Positions 1-3,875 of a stretch of DNA of 5,104 nucleotides are shown one piece after another. This DNA is from Chloroflexota bacterium (GTDB lineage Bacteria; Chloroflexota; Chloroflexia; JAMDCE01), in NCBI GenBank assembly GCA_023489135.1, contig JAMDCE010000013.1:1-5104 (forward strand), read 5' to 3'. Under the pieces are notes generated by a model. The model worked only from the letters and a program-made list of their open reading frames with translations, did no database searches and had not been told where the DNA came from. The translations under genes and the position numbers were made by a program. Within the stretch, counting starts at the first letter, position 1, and every line of letters starts with the position of its first letter.

Positions 1-317
1 CCGCCCACCAGTATCGAGAACAAGTTGAACTGGCTCAAGCTAGCCTCGATCGCCTGCTTCATCTGGTCCATTTCCGCGAACACGTCCGCCGACGCCGCGC
101 CGGCCACGTCCACCTGGGCCGAGAGCGCGGCGGTGTACCACGCAAACACCCTCTTTATAAACTGGGCGATGGACAGCTGCGGTCCCTTCCACAGGAAGAC
201 GTCCATGGCGATCGGGAACAGCAAGATCCAGATTATCTTGTTGACGTTATCGAACCCTGCCGAGAGGGTATCGATCACGCCCCGTGCAGGCTTGTTGCTT
301 TCAGCCAAAACTTTCAT
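1..317 (-). CDS. Uncharacterised membrane protein, N-terminal part (runs off left edge)
   Basis: An open frame on the minus strand begins at ATG (315-317) and stays open for 105 codons to the window edge, so only the N-terminus is visible. The product starts MKVLAESNKPARGVIDTLSA. Residues about 25-42 (NKIIWILLFPIAMDVFLW) form a hydrophobic stretch that looks like a transmembrane helix or uncleaved signal anchor. A second, amphipathic region follows with an acidic and Met/Gln-rich segment near residues 83-91 (VFAEMDQMK), and the visible part ends in a hydrophobic LFSILVGG that may begin another helix. I do not recognise a named family. The N-terminal pattern (GF..VN...W.LL.P...D.FLW) resembles uncharacterised multi-pass proteins I associate with Chloroflexota, a recollection rather than a search result. 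Codon use fits a GC-rich genome. No Shine-Dalgarno precedes the ATG. The plus-strand frame over the same bases is its shadow. Confidence 0.72.
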   Translation of the reverse strand, partial: MKVLAESNKPARGVIDTLSAGFDNVNKIIWILLFPIAMDVFLWKGPQLSIAQFIKRVFAWYTAALSAQVDVAGAASADVFAEMDQMKQAIEASLSQFNLFSILVG

Positions 318-326
318 AGCTGTCGT

Positions 327-332
327 ATTCTA
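327..332 (-). promoter_or_regulatory. Candidate -10 box very close to the start of the edge membrane protein
   Basis: On the minus strand the hexamer TAGAAT (5 of 6 matches to TATAAT) lies only 9 bases upstream of the ATG at 315-317. A transcript from it would start about 2-4 bases before the start codon, giving an essentially leaderless mRNA, which agrees with the absence of a Shine-Dalgarno. No convincing -35 box is seen at 17 bases. The call rests on one hexamer and its position. Confidence 0.3.
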
Positions 333-407
333 ACACAAAACGGCCATTCCGCGAAATACGAAAAGGCGGGCATGCGGCAGGTCTTTGGCAAGGGTAGGAC
401 GTGATTC

Positions 408-434
408 ACCACGGAGACGCGGAGGCACGGAGGG
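408..434. repeat. CACGGAG-type dispersed repeat (three imperfect units)
   Basis: The bases from 408 read as three near-tandem copies of a 7-8 base unit: CACGGAG (409-415), ACGCGGAG (416-423) and GCACGGAG (424-431), followed by GGG. This matches a small dispersed sequence (ACCACGGAGACACGGAGG and variants) that I remember as common between genes in Chloroflexota and some other environmental bacteria. It has no coding potential of its own and sits 11 bases before another repeat, as such elements often cluster. Its function is unknown. Confidence 0.5.
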
Positions 435-444
435 GAGGTAGTTT

Positions 445-477
445 CCTCTCCCTTTGGGAGAGGGTTAGGGTGAGGGC
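445..477 (-). repeat. REP-like palindromic repeat, CCTCTCCC/GGGAGAGG family, copy 1
   Basis: CCTCTCCC (445-452) and GGGAGAGG (456-463) form a perfect 8-bp stem with a TTT loop, continued by a GGTTAGGGTGAGGG flank up to about 477. On the minus strand this reads CCCTCACCCTAACC followed by the palindrome, the same order as copy 2 at 3442-3488, so the two copies lie in opposite orientations. The sequence belongs to a widespread class of short extragenic palindromes in GC-rich bacteria. It could stabilise mRNA ends or act as a weak terminator, but there is no T-tract. Confidence 0.6.
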
Positions 478-603
478 GCGGCCTGCACGCTAGGAAGACG
501 TAGGGTTGTACGAACGGTTGGTATGGCGGGTGTTGGTGAATCCTGATTTTGGCGCGGTATTGGGTTGTTAAGGTGCCAGTGGTGGCGTGGCCTCAGCGCA
601 GAT

Positions 604-673
604 CGCGGCGCTTCGCCCGCCCCCATCTCATCTGCAAAATGGGGCGGGCATCTCGGAGAGGAAAGCCGCCGCG
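604..673 (+). repeat. Structured repeat, copy A (outer stem, hairpin, triloop hairpin)
   Basis: Seen directly: an outer stem P1, CGCGGCG (604-610) with CGCCGCG (667-673), 7 bp. Inside is P2, GCCCGCCCC (615-623) with GGGGCGGGC (641-649), 9 bp, closing a loop that contains ATCTCATCTGCAAAA (625-639). Then comes a small hairpin P3, CTC-GGA-GAG (652-660), and the single-stranded GAAAG (661-665). The same architecture and the same loop recur at 1613-1733 and 3634-3680 on the same strand, with different stem sequences. I do not recognise it as a known riboswitch or named repeat. It may be a non-autonomous mobile palindromic element or a structured RNA. No gene reading through it looks real. Confidence 0.6.
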
Positions 674-749
674 TCAAGCCGGTTGGCTGGGATTGGCTTC
701 GTTCGGACGACGTCGCGCTTTTCGTCCATCGTGACGAAGCGCAACTTGA

Positions 750-914
750 TGCTCGATTCGTTTTGCCAAGAATCTCTCGGAGGGGCTCAATATCAGACTG
801 GACAAAGAGACGCTAGCGACGCTACGGGCGAAGGCCCGCGAGCAAGGCATGGGCCCCACCACGCTGGTGAGGATGTGGATTCTGCAGCACCTGAGGCAGC
901 AGGAGATACGTTAG
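750..914 (+). pseudogene. CopG/RHH-type antitoxin, C-terminal remnant lacking its start
   Basis: This frame is open from just after a TGA (747-749) to the TAG at 912-914 and encodes 54 residues. It begins CSIRFAKNLSEGLNIRLDKE, continues TLATLRAKAREQGMGPTTLV and ends RMWILQHLRQQEIR. The RFAK-L..GLNIRLD-ETL..LR..A...G-GPTTL-RMWI pattern is that of ribbon-helix-helix antitoxins of the CopG/BrnA type, in which the strand (NIRLD) contacts DNA. Family members usually have a further 30-50 N-terminal residues and a start codon. Here there is no ATG, GTG or TTG in frame and an earlier frame stop (732-734), so the N-terminus has been lost. No toxin gene is visible. Its last codons contain the AGGAG that serves the next gene, and its stop touches that gene's ATG. 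Expression is uncertain; a non-standard ATT start at 756 cannot be excluded. Confidence 0.6.
901..905 (+). promoter_or_regulatory. Shine-Dalgarno AGGAG of the methyltransferase
   Basis: AGGAG ends 9 bases before the ATG at 915 and supports that start over downstream alternatives. It lies inside the last codons of the antitoxin remnant, so the two reading frames were probably once translationally coupled. Confidence 0.6.
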
Positions 915-1502
915 ATGCACGATGACGTACAGCGCTTCAACAGTTGGTCGAAGTCCTACGAGGAGTCCTGGCTGCAATGGGCTATCTTCATGCGCGCCCA
1001 CAGGCTCGTCCTCGATCGTGCCTCGGCTTTCCCCGTACCCGAGGTTATCCTCGACGTCGGGTGCGGCACTGGACGACTGCTGCGAAGCGCGGCTGAGCGC
1101 TGGGAGAGCGCCAAGTTGATTGGCGTGGACCCAGCGGAAGGAATGATAGGGATCGCCAGGCGCCTGACGCCGGGGGCGGCGTTCCACATTGCCCCTGCTG
1201 AGGCGCTGCCTTTGGCAGACTCCTCGGTCGACCTCGCCTTCTCCACTTTGTCTTTCCACCACTGGAGCGAACCGGCGAACGGCTTGCGCGAGGTGGGGCG
1301 GGTCCTCAAGTCTGGCGGCCACTTCGTGCTGTTCGATCATGGCGCCCCGAATTGGGTCGCTCGCATTCTCCGCCACTCCCCCTGCGTCCCTGCTGCCGAG
1401 AGGCTGGCGCTGTTTGAGGCGGCGGGGATGGATGTAGTAGCACAGGAGCCAGCCGTTGCCGAATTCGTCCTGATCACCGTTGGTGCGCGCCGAAGCCAGT
1501 AA
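915..1502 (+). CDS. Class I SAM-dependent methyltransferase (Methyltransf_11 type)
   Basis: The 195-residue product is a complete small Rossmann-fold methyltransferase. Motif I, which binds S-adenosylmethionine, is VILDVGCGTGRL (residues 44-55). The acidic residue at the end of strand 2, which usually binds the SAM ribose, is Asp72 in LIGVDPAEGM. Motif II/III is AEALPLADSSVDLAFS (95-110), followed by FHHW (114-117), a signature common in UbiE-like and other small-molecule methyltransferases. The post-motif EVGRVLKSGGHFVLFD (126-141) gives the fifth strand. The N-terminus (FNSWSKSYEESWLQW) resembles the substrate-side helix of this family. The substrate cannot be told from sequence, but a small cytoplasmic molecule is likelier than DNA or protein because no target-recognition domain is present. 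The ATG is set by AGGAG at 901-905. The gene directly follows the antitoxin remnant (stop TAG adjoining the ATG). GC is about 67% in a sampled 60-base stretch, well above the regulator downstream. Confidence 0.88.
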   Translation: MHDDVQRFNSWSKSYEESWLQWAIFMRAHRLVLDRASAFPVPEVILDVGCGTGRLLRSAAERWESAKLIGVDPAEGMIGIARRLTPGAAFHIAPAEALPLADSSVDLAFSTLSFHHWSEPANGLREVGRVLKSGGHFVLFDHGAPNWVARILRHSPCVPAAERLALFEAAGMDVVAQEPAVAEFVLITVGARRSQ

Positions 1503-1612
1503 TGCCCCTCTGACCAGTGCGATCCGGTCTCATCCCACATCAGCAACGTCTGAGAGAACGTTCGCGCGCGGGTGCGCGTCAAGTTCTTACGTCGAACTGC
1601 ACGACGAGCCCC

Positions 1613-1733
1613 GCGCGCCGCTTCGCCCGCCCCATCTCATCTGCATCACCTGCGCCCATCCCATCGTGCAAAAGGGCGCAGGTACCCCTGAGGGGAAAGG
1701 GGGCGGAGATCTCGTGGAGGAAAGCGAGCGCGC
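1613..1733 (+). repeat. Structured repeat, copy B: one unit nested in the loop of another
   Basis: Outer unit: P1 is GCGCGC (1613-1618) with GCGCGC (1728-1733). P2 is CCGCCCC (1627-1633) with GGGGCGG (1700-1706). The start of the usual loop, ATCTCATCTGCA, is at 1634-1645, P3 is CTC-GTG-GAG (1711-1719) and GAAAG is at 1720-1724. The left arm CGCTTCGCCCGCCCC is nearly identical to copy A. The outer loop is interrupted after TGCA by an inner unit. Its P2 is ACCTGCGCCC (1648-1657) with GGGCGCAGGT (1674-1683), a perfect 10-bp stem, closing ATCCCATCGTGCAAAA (1658-1673). Its P3 is CCCC-TGA-GGGG (1685-1695), running into GAAAG (1695-1699). No separate outer stem is clear for the inner unit. This looks like insertion of one element into another, or internal duplication. 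Confidence 0.6.
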
Positions 1734-1744
1734 TGATGCAACAA

Positions 1745-1763
1745 AGTCCTTCGAAGAAGGACT
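1745..1763 (-). terminator. Perfect triloop hairpin between convergent genes, weak terminator candidate
   Basis: AGTCCTTC (1745-1752) and GAAGGACT (1756-1763) pair perfectly over 8 bp around GAA. Read on the minus strand the stem is followed by TTGTTG, a poor T-tract, so it could slow transcription coming out of the LysR gene about 200 bases upstream. On the plus strand it is followed by AGGGGG and would not be an intrinsic terminator. The position between convergent genes is what favours this role. Confidence 0.3.
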
Positions 1764-1960
1764 AGGGGGCGACGTGCATCTCGGGGTGAGACTTCCCGAC
1801 CTATCGGTTAGCTCGCCTGGGCGTAGATGCTGCGGCCCTAGCCGAAGTATTTGTGTGAGGGTAGAGGAACAGGGTGCGGGCGGGACGTGATGCAAGCCAT
1901 TGCTTTTCGCTCAAAGTAGCGGCCGCCCTATCGGGACTCGGTGCTGTACATCTCCGGCGC

Positions 1961-2854
1961 CTAGCAGAAAATTGTTTCGACAAATGCTTTTCTATAGGAT
2001 GGCAGGACGGCATTTCGTCTCATTACCAGCGCAATGTAGTCCGGTTCGAAATACGGGCTCAATGGGATGAAGACCAGGTTTCTCTTCTTCACCGTTTCTA
2101 TCGTCGGTATGTCCTCGACGATAGTCGCAAATGAAACTCCTAATCCCATCTCACAGTAGACAGAACTTAACTCGACGTTGGACGATTCCATTACAACACG
2201 ATACTCCAGTCCGTGAAGAGAGAATAATTCGTCCAGTTTCTTACGATAGTGAAATCCTGCTCCCTTAGGTGGCAATATCAAAGGGTACCTGGCAAGCTGT
2301 TCGACCTTAATTTGTTTCTCGACAGCTAAAGGATGATCCTTCGGTGCAAGTAGGACAGTTTCGACCTTCTTCCAGCGTCTGGAATCTAGCACACTCGGCA
2401 CCTTTGATTCGAGAACAAAGCCGAAATCAACGTCCCCCTCTCGTACGAAATGGATCACATCTTGCTGCGCCCTGTCCAGCACGGTTAGCTCAACCCAGGG
2501 AAACTGTTTTATGTATTTCTCTAAAGGAATGGGTAAGAGATGATAAAGCGTAGTGAAGGGGGCGGCTATTCTAAGCTGCCCTTTTCTCGACCCTTTCAGT
2601 TCACCTAGGTCGTCAATCAAGTTGCCATACTGTTCAACCATTTCCTCAGCGAAGGCAAAGAGCCTTTTGCCCGCCGCCGTAAGCAGTATCTTGCGCTTTC
2701 CAATTCTCTCAAACAGAAGACAGCCTAGTTCTGCTTCGAGAGCCTTTATCTGATGTGTCAGCGCAGATTGTGTCACGAATACGTTCTCGGCTGCCTTAGT
2801 GAAATTGCCCTGTTTGGCAACGTAATAGAAGCCTACTATCCGGTTCCAGTTCAC
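1961..2854 (-). CDS. LysR-family transcriptional regulator
   Basis: The 297-residue product has normal LysR-type length and layout. Residues 1-60 form the winged helix-turn-helix; FYYVAKQGNFTKAAENVFVT leads into QSALTHQIKALEAELGCLLF and a wing ending ILLTAAGKRL. A linker helix (about 62-88) precedes the two-lobed periplasmic-binding-protein-like effector domain (about 90-295), with GQLRIAAPFTTLYHLLP at the start of the first lobe and EMGLGVSFATIVEDI near the hinge return. It should bind DNA as a tetramer and sense a small, probably acidic, ligand. The GTG start (2852-2854) is preceded on the minus strand by AGGGGG ending 8 bases upstream, a good ribosome binding site. It is transcribed divergently from the thioesterase across 147 bases, the classical arrangement for a LysR protein that controls its neighbour and itself. 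A sampled 60-base stretch is about 47% GC. The ligand is not known. Confidence 0.93.
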   Translation of the reverse strand: MNWNRIVGFYYVAKQGNFTKAAENVFVTQSALTHQIKALEAELGCLLFERIGKRKILLTAAGKRLFAFAEEMVEQYGNLIDDLGELKGSRKGQLRIAAPFTTLYHLLPIPLEKYIKQFPWVELTVLDRAQQDVIHFVREGDVDFGFVLESKVPSVLDSRRWKKVETVLLAPKDHPLAVEKQIKVEQLARYPLILPPKGAGFHYRKKLDELFSLHGLEYRVVMESSNVELSSVYCEMGLGVSFATIVEDIPTIETVKKRNLVFIPLSPYFEPDYIALVMRRNAVLPSYRKAFVETIFC

Positions 2855-2914
2855 CTGAATGTCCCCCTTTCAGGCCGATAAACCCACGGGTAGAGCTATA
2901 TATTATTGCCGTTC

Positions 2915-2943
2915 ATTATATCAATGAAAACAATCAATTTCAC
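2915..2943 (-). promoter_or_regulatory. Promoter of the LysR gene
   Basis: On the minus strand a consensus TATAAT (plus coordinates 2915-2920) lies 17 bases downstream of GTGAAA (2938-2943), which matches TTGACA at 4 of 6 positions. Transcription would start near 2908, leaving a leader of about 54 bases before the GTG at 2854. Its -35 box overlaps that of the divergent thioesterase promoter and the left half of the palindrome at 2941-2952, so one bound protein could affect both promoters. Confidence 0.55.
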
Positions 2944-2967
2944 TTATAAGTGGATCTCTGCTATATT
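2939..2967 (+). promoter_or_regulatory. Promoter of the thioesterase gene
   Basis: TTCACT (2939-2944, 4 of 6 to TTGACA) and TATATT (2962-2967, 5 of 6 to TATAAT) are separated by 17 bases. A transcript would begin near 2974 and carry the GAGG ribosome binding site (2990-2993) for the TTG start at 3002. This placement puts the upstream ATG at 2924 and TTG at 2906 outside the mRNA, which supports the shorter protein. The -35 overlaps the divergent LysR promoter. Confidence 0.5.
2941..2952. promoter_or_regulatory. Perfect 12-base palindrome, candidate operator
   Basis: CACTTATAAGTG reads the same on both strands. It overlaps the -35 region of both divergent promoters, where a LysR-type protein would be expected to act. 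LysR binding sites are usually dyads with a T-N11-A core and several sites; only this one dyad is perfect here, so assignment to the LysR product is an inference from position. Confidence 0.45.
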
Positions 2968-2989
2968 GAAGTCACAAATAGTTCGAAGT

Positions 2990-2993
2990 GAGG
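2990..2993 (+). promoter_or_regulatory. Shine-Dalgarno GAGG that selects the TTG start
   Basis: GAGG (part of GTGAGG, 2988-2993) ends 8 bases before the TTG at 3002-3004. Neither of the two longer starts in the same frame (TTG 2906, ATG 2924) has a purine-rich site upstream. The site therefore decides the start, in agreement with the co-linear match to FlK. Confidence 0.6.
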
Positions 2994-3001
2994 TACAAGA
3001 G

Positions 3002-3511
3002 TTGGACAAGAGCCTACGGCCAGGTTTGACATTTGAGTTTCAGTTCGAGGTTCCGGTAAGCAAAACCGTTCCATTTCTTTATCCCGAATCGTCGGAGTTC
3101 CAGGTCATGCCTAGAGTGCTAGCTACCGGCTTTATGGTAGGACTATTCGAATGGGCATGTATTAGAGCAACAATCCCCTATCTGGACTGGCCGGACGAGC
3201 AGACTGTTGGAACGGACGTTAAGCTAAGTCACCTGGCTCCTACGCCACCGGGCTTAACGGTTACCGTGAAGGGAACGTTGGATAAAGTCGAAGGCAGAAG
3301 ACTTGTTTTCTCTCTGGCTGGTGACGATGGGTTGGACGTAATATCCCGAGGCACACACGAAAGACACGTTATAGATGCGGCTCAATTCAATGAAAAAGTG
3401 GAAGCAAAGGCACAGCAGGGCCTTCTCAAAGTCGCCGGGTACGGCCCTCATCCAAACCTCTCCCAGAGGGAGAGGGGATGGTTGGCCGCGTCCTCGCCCA
3501 ACGATGCGTAA
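3002..3511 (+). CDS. FlK-like hotdog-fold acyl-CoA thioesterase (fluoroacetyl-CoA thioesterase family)
   Basis: From the TTG at 3002 the product is 169 residues and lines up from residue 1 with remembered FlK of Streptomyces cattleya, which hydrolyses fluoroacetyl-CoA and so protects the citric acid cycle. Shared stretches include FLYPESSEF (25-33), ATGFMVGLFEWAC (41-53), APTPPGLTVTV (79-89) and GTHERHVI (117-124). FlK's catalytic Thr42 and Glu50 fall exactly at Thr42 and Glu50 here. His76, Gly69 and Arg120 correspond to His77, Gly70 and Arg121 after a one-residue insertion. The FlK lid residue Phe36 is Met36, so specificity for the fluorinated substrate is not assured; another short or toxic acyl-CoA is possible. 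FlK is about 139 residues. The extra tail from about residue 147 (YGPHPNLSQRERG and on) comes largely from a palindromic repeat. The protein should be a cytoplasmic dimer. The divergent LysR gene is its likely regulator. The frame can be extended to TTG 2906, but without support. Confidence 0.85.
   Translation: MDKSLRPGLTFEFQFEVPVSKTVPFLYPESSEFQVMPRVLATGFMVGLFEWACIRATIPYLDWPDEQTVGTDVKLSHLAPTPPGLTVTVKGTLDKVEGRRLVFSLAGDDGLDVISRGTHERHVIDAAQFNEKVEAKAQQGLLKVAGYGPHPNLSQRERGWLAASSPNDA
3442..3488 (+). repeat. REP-like palindromic repeat, copy 2, inside the 3' end of the thioesterase gene
   Basis: The core CCTCTCCC (3457-3464), loop AGA and GGGAGAGG (3468-3475) form a perfect 8-bp stem. It is extended by CATCC (3449-3453) with GGATG (3476-3480) across an AAA bulge, and by CGGCC (3442-3446) with GGCCG (3484-3488). 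This is the same family as 445-477, inverted relative to it. It is translated as part of PHPNLSQRERG, a peptide typical of this repeat class when it runs into genes, and it lies 21 bases before the stop codon. It would also fold at the mRNA 3' end and could shield it from exonucleases. Confidence 0.65.
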
Positions 3512-3792
3512 GGCATATTCAAATGCGAAAGGCGTTGCATAGGCCAGATTCCAGCAGGGGACAAGCACTTGCCCTTCATCACAACGGCTCATTTGTCCTG
3601 GTCACAATGCGGCTCCGCAGCAAGGAGACATCGCCCGCGCTCGTCTCACGTGCAAAAGGGCGCGGGTATCGCGTAGCGGAATACGGAGGATTTCCCTGAG
3701 GAGTTCCAGGAAGCCAAAGTCAAGTTCTCTCGTCCTCTCTCCCGCTTCCACCTAGGACAGCTCATGGCGACTGCCAGTTTGTAATGGGATGC
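3512..3792. other. Repeat-rich intergenic region after the thioesterase, no convincing gene
   Basis: The 281 bases up to the next promoter have open frames on both strands but none with family features, a ribosome binding site or sensible composition. They contain an imperfect palindrome around GGACAAG/CTTGCCC (about 3559-3574) and structured repeat copy C (3634-3680). No intrinsic terminator with a T-tract is seen for the thioesterase; the palindrome at 3442-3488 is the best candidate for an mRNA end structure. Confidence 0.45.
3634..3680 (+). repeat. Structured repeat, copy C
   Basis: P2 is CCCGCGC (3634-3640) with GCGCGGG (3660-3666), 7 bp, extended by a T-G wobble and a C-G pair. The loop is GTCTCACGTGCAAAA (3643-3657), sharing TCTCA and TGCAAAA with copy A. 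P3 is CGC-GTA-GCG (3670-3678), followed by GAA in place of GAAAG. The left flank TCGCCCGC is shared with copies A and B. An outer stem is unclear; CTCCG (3613-3617) with CGGAG (3684-3688) is possible, but the left junction would be longer than in copy A. Stem bases differ from A and B while pairing is kept. Confidence 0.5.
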
Positions 3793-3822
3793 TTGCCTGC
3801 TCTTTAGAGCATAGAGTATAAT
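3793..3822 (+). promoter_or_regulatory. Promoter of the HAD hydrolase gene
   Basis: TTGCCT (3793-3798, 4 of 6 to TTGACA) and a consensus TATAAT (3817-3822) are 18 bases apart. Transcription would start near 3829, giving a leader of about 47 bases. This makes the HAD gene a separate transcription unit rather than part of an operon with the thioesterase. Confidence 0.6.
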
Positions 3823-3842
3823 CGCGTCGAATTGGGAGCACT

Positions 3843-3860
3843 CGCCAGTGAACTCTGGCG
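3843..3860 (+). promoter_or_regulatory. Leader hairpin just upstream of the HAD ribosome binding site
   Basis: CGCCAG (3843-3848) and CTGGCG (3855-3860) pair perfectly around TGAACT. The hairpin lies in the predicted mRNA leader and ends 5 bases before the AGGGG ribosome binding site (3866-3870), so it could influence translation or mRNA stability. It does not match a riboswitch I know. Confidence 0.35.
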
Positions 3861-3875
3861 GTTCGAGGGGAGCAT

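Larger units (their letters stand above)
1503..1960. other. Convergent intergenic region, no convincing gene
   Basis: The 458 bases between the methyltransferase (plus) and the LysR gene (minus) hold no frame with recognisable protein features. They contain a short hairpin AGTTC/GAACT (1582-1598), structured repeat copy B (1613-1733) and a perfect 8-bp triloop hairpin (1745-1763). From 1790 to 1855 a 22-residue stretch between stops (ending LARLGVDAAALAEVFV) looks protein-like and might be the tail of a decayed gene, but nothing supports expression. Confidence 0.5.

Noticed and set aside
587..925. 112-codon plus-strand frame that would replace the antitoxin remnant
   Set aside because: Past about 765 the RHH-type protein signal is in another frame (750-914). 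This frame continues as Ala/Gly/Pro/His-rich noise through bases that encode GLNIRLD in the other frame.
822..1376. 184-codon minus-strand open frame across the methyltransferase
   Set aside because: It is antisense to a clearly recognisable methyltransferase with all motifs, has no family resemblance, and is the kind of long antisense frame common in GC-rich genes.
1790..1858. 22-residue protein-like stretch ending LARLGVDAAALAEVFV
   Set aside because: It is enclosed by stops, has no start codon and is too short to assign; at most a decayed gene tail.
1480..1890. 136-codon plus-strand open frame, and the 102-codon frame opposite it (1587-1895)
   Set aside because: Both run through structured repeat copy B, have low-complexity composition and show no ribosome binding site or domain.
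2906..3001. Longer thioesterase starts at TTG 2906 or ATG 2924
   Set aside because: Neither has a ribosome binding site, both fall upstream of the predicted transcript start, and the FlK match is co-linear only from TTG 3002.
3254..3592. Minus-strand frame antisense to the thioesterase 3' end
   Set aside because: It reads through the REP-like palindrome and opposite a well-supported gene, with no ribosome binding site or domain.
604..3680. Structured repeats as a CRISPR array
   Set aside because: The units are far apart, vary in their stems and have no regular spacers or nearby cas genes.
3855..3875. GGTTCGAG (3860-3867) resembling a tRNA T-arm
   Set aside because: There is no acceptor stem, anticodon arm or D-arm around it; the hairpin CGCCAG/CTGGCG explains the local pairing.
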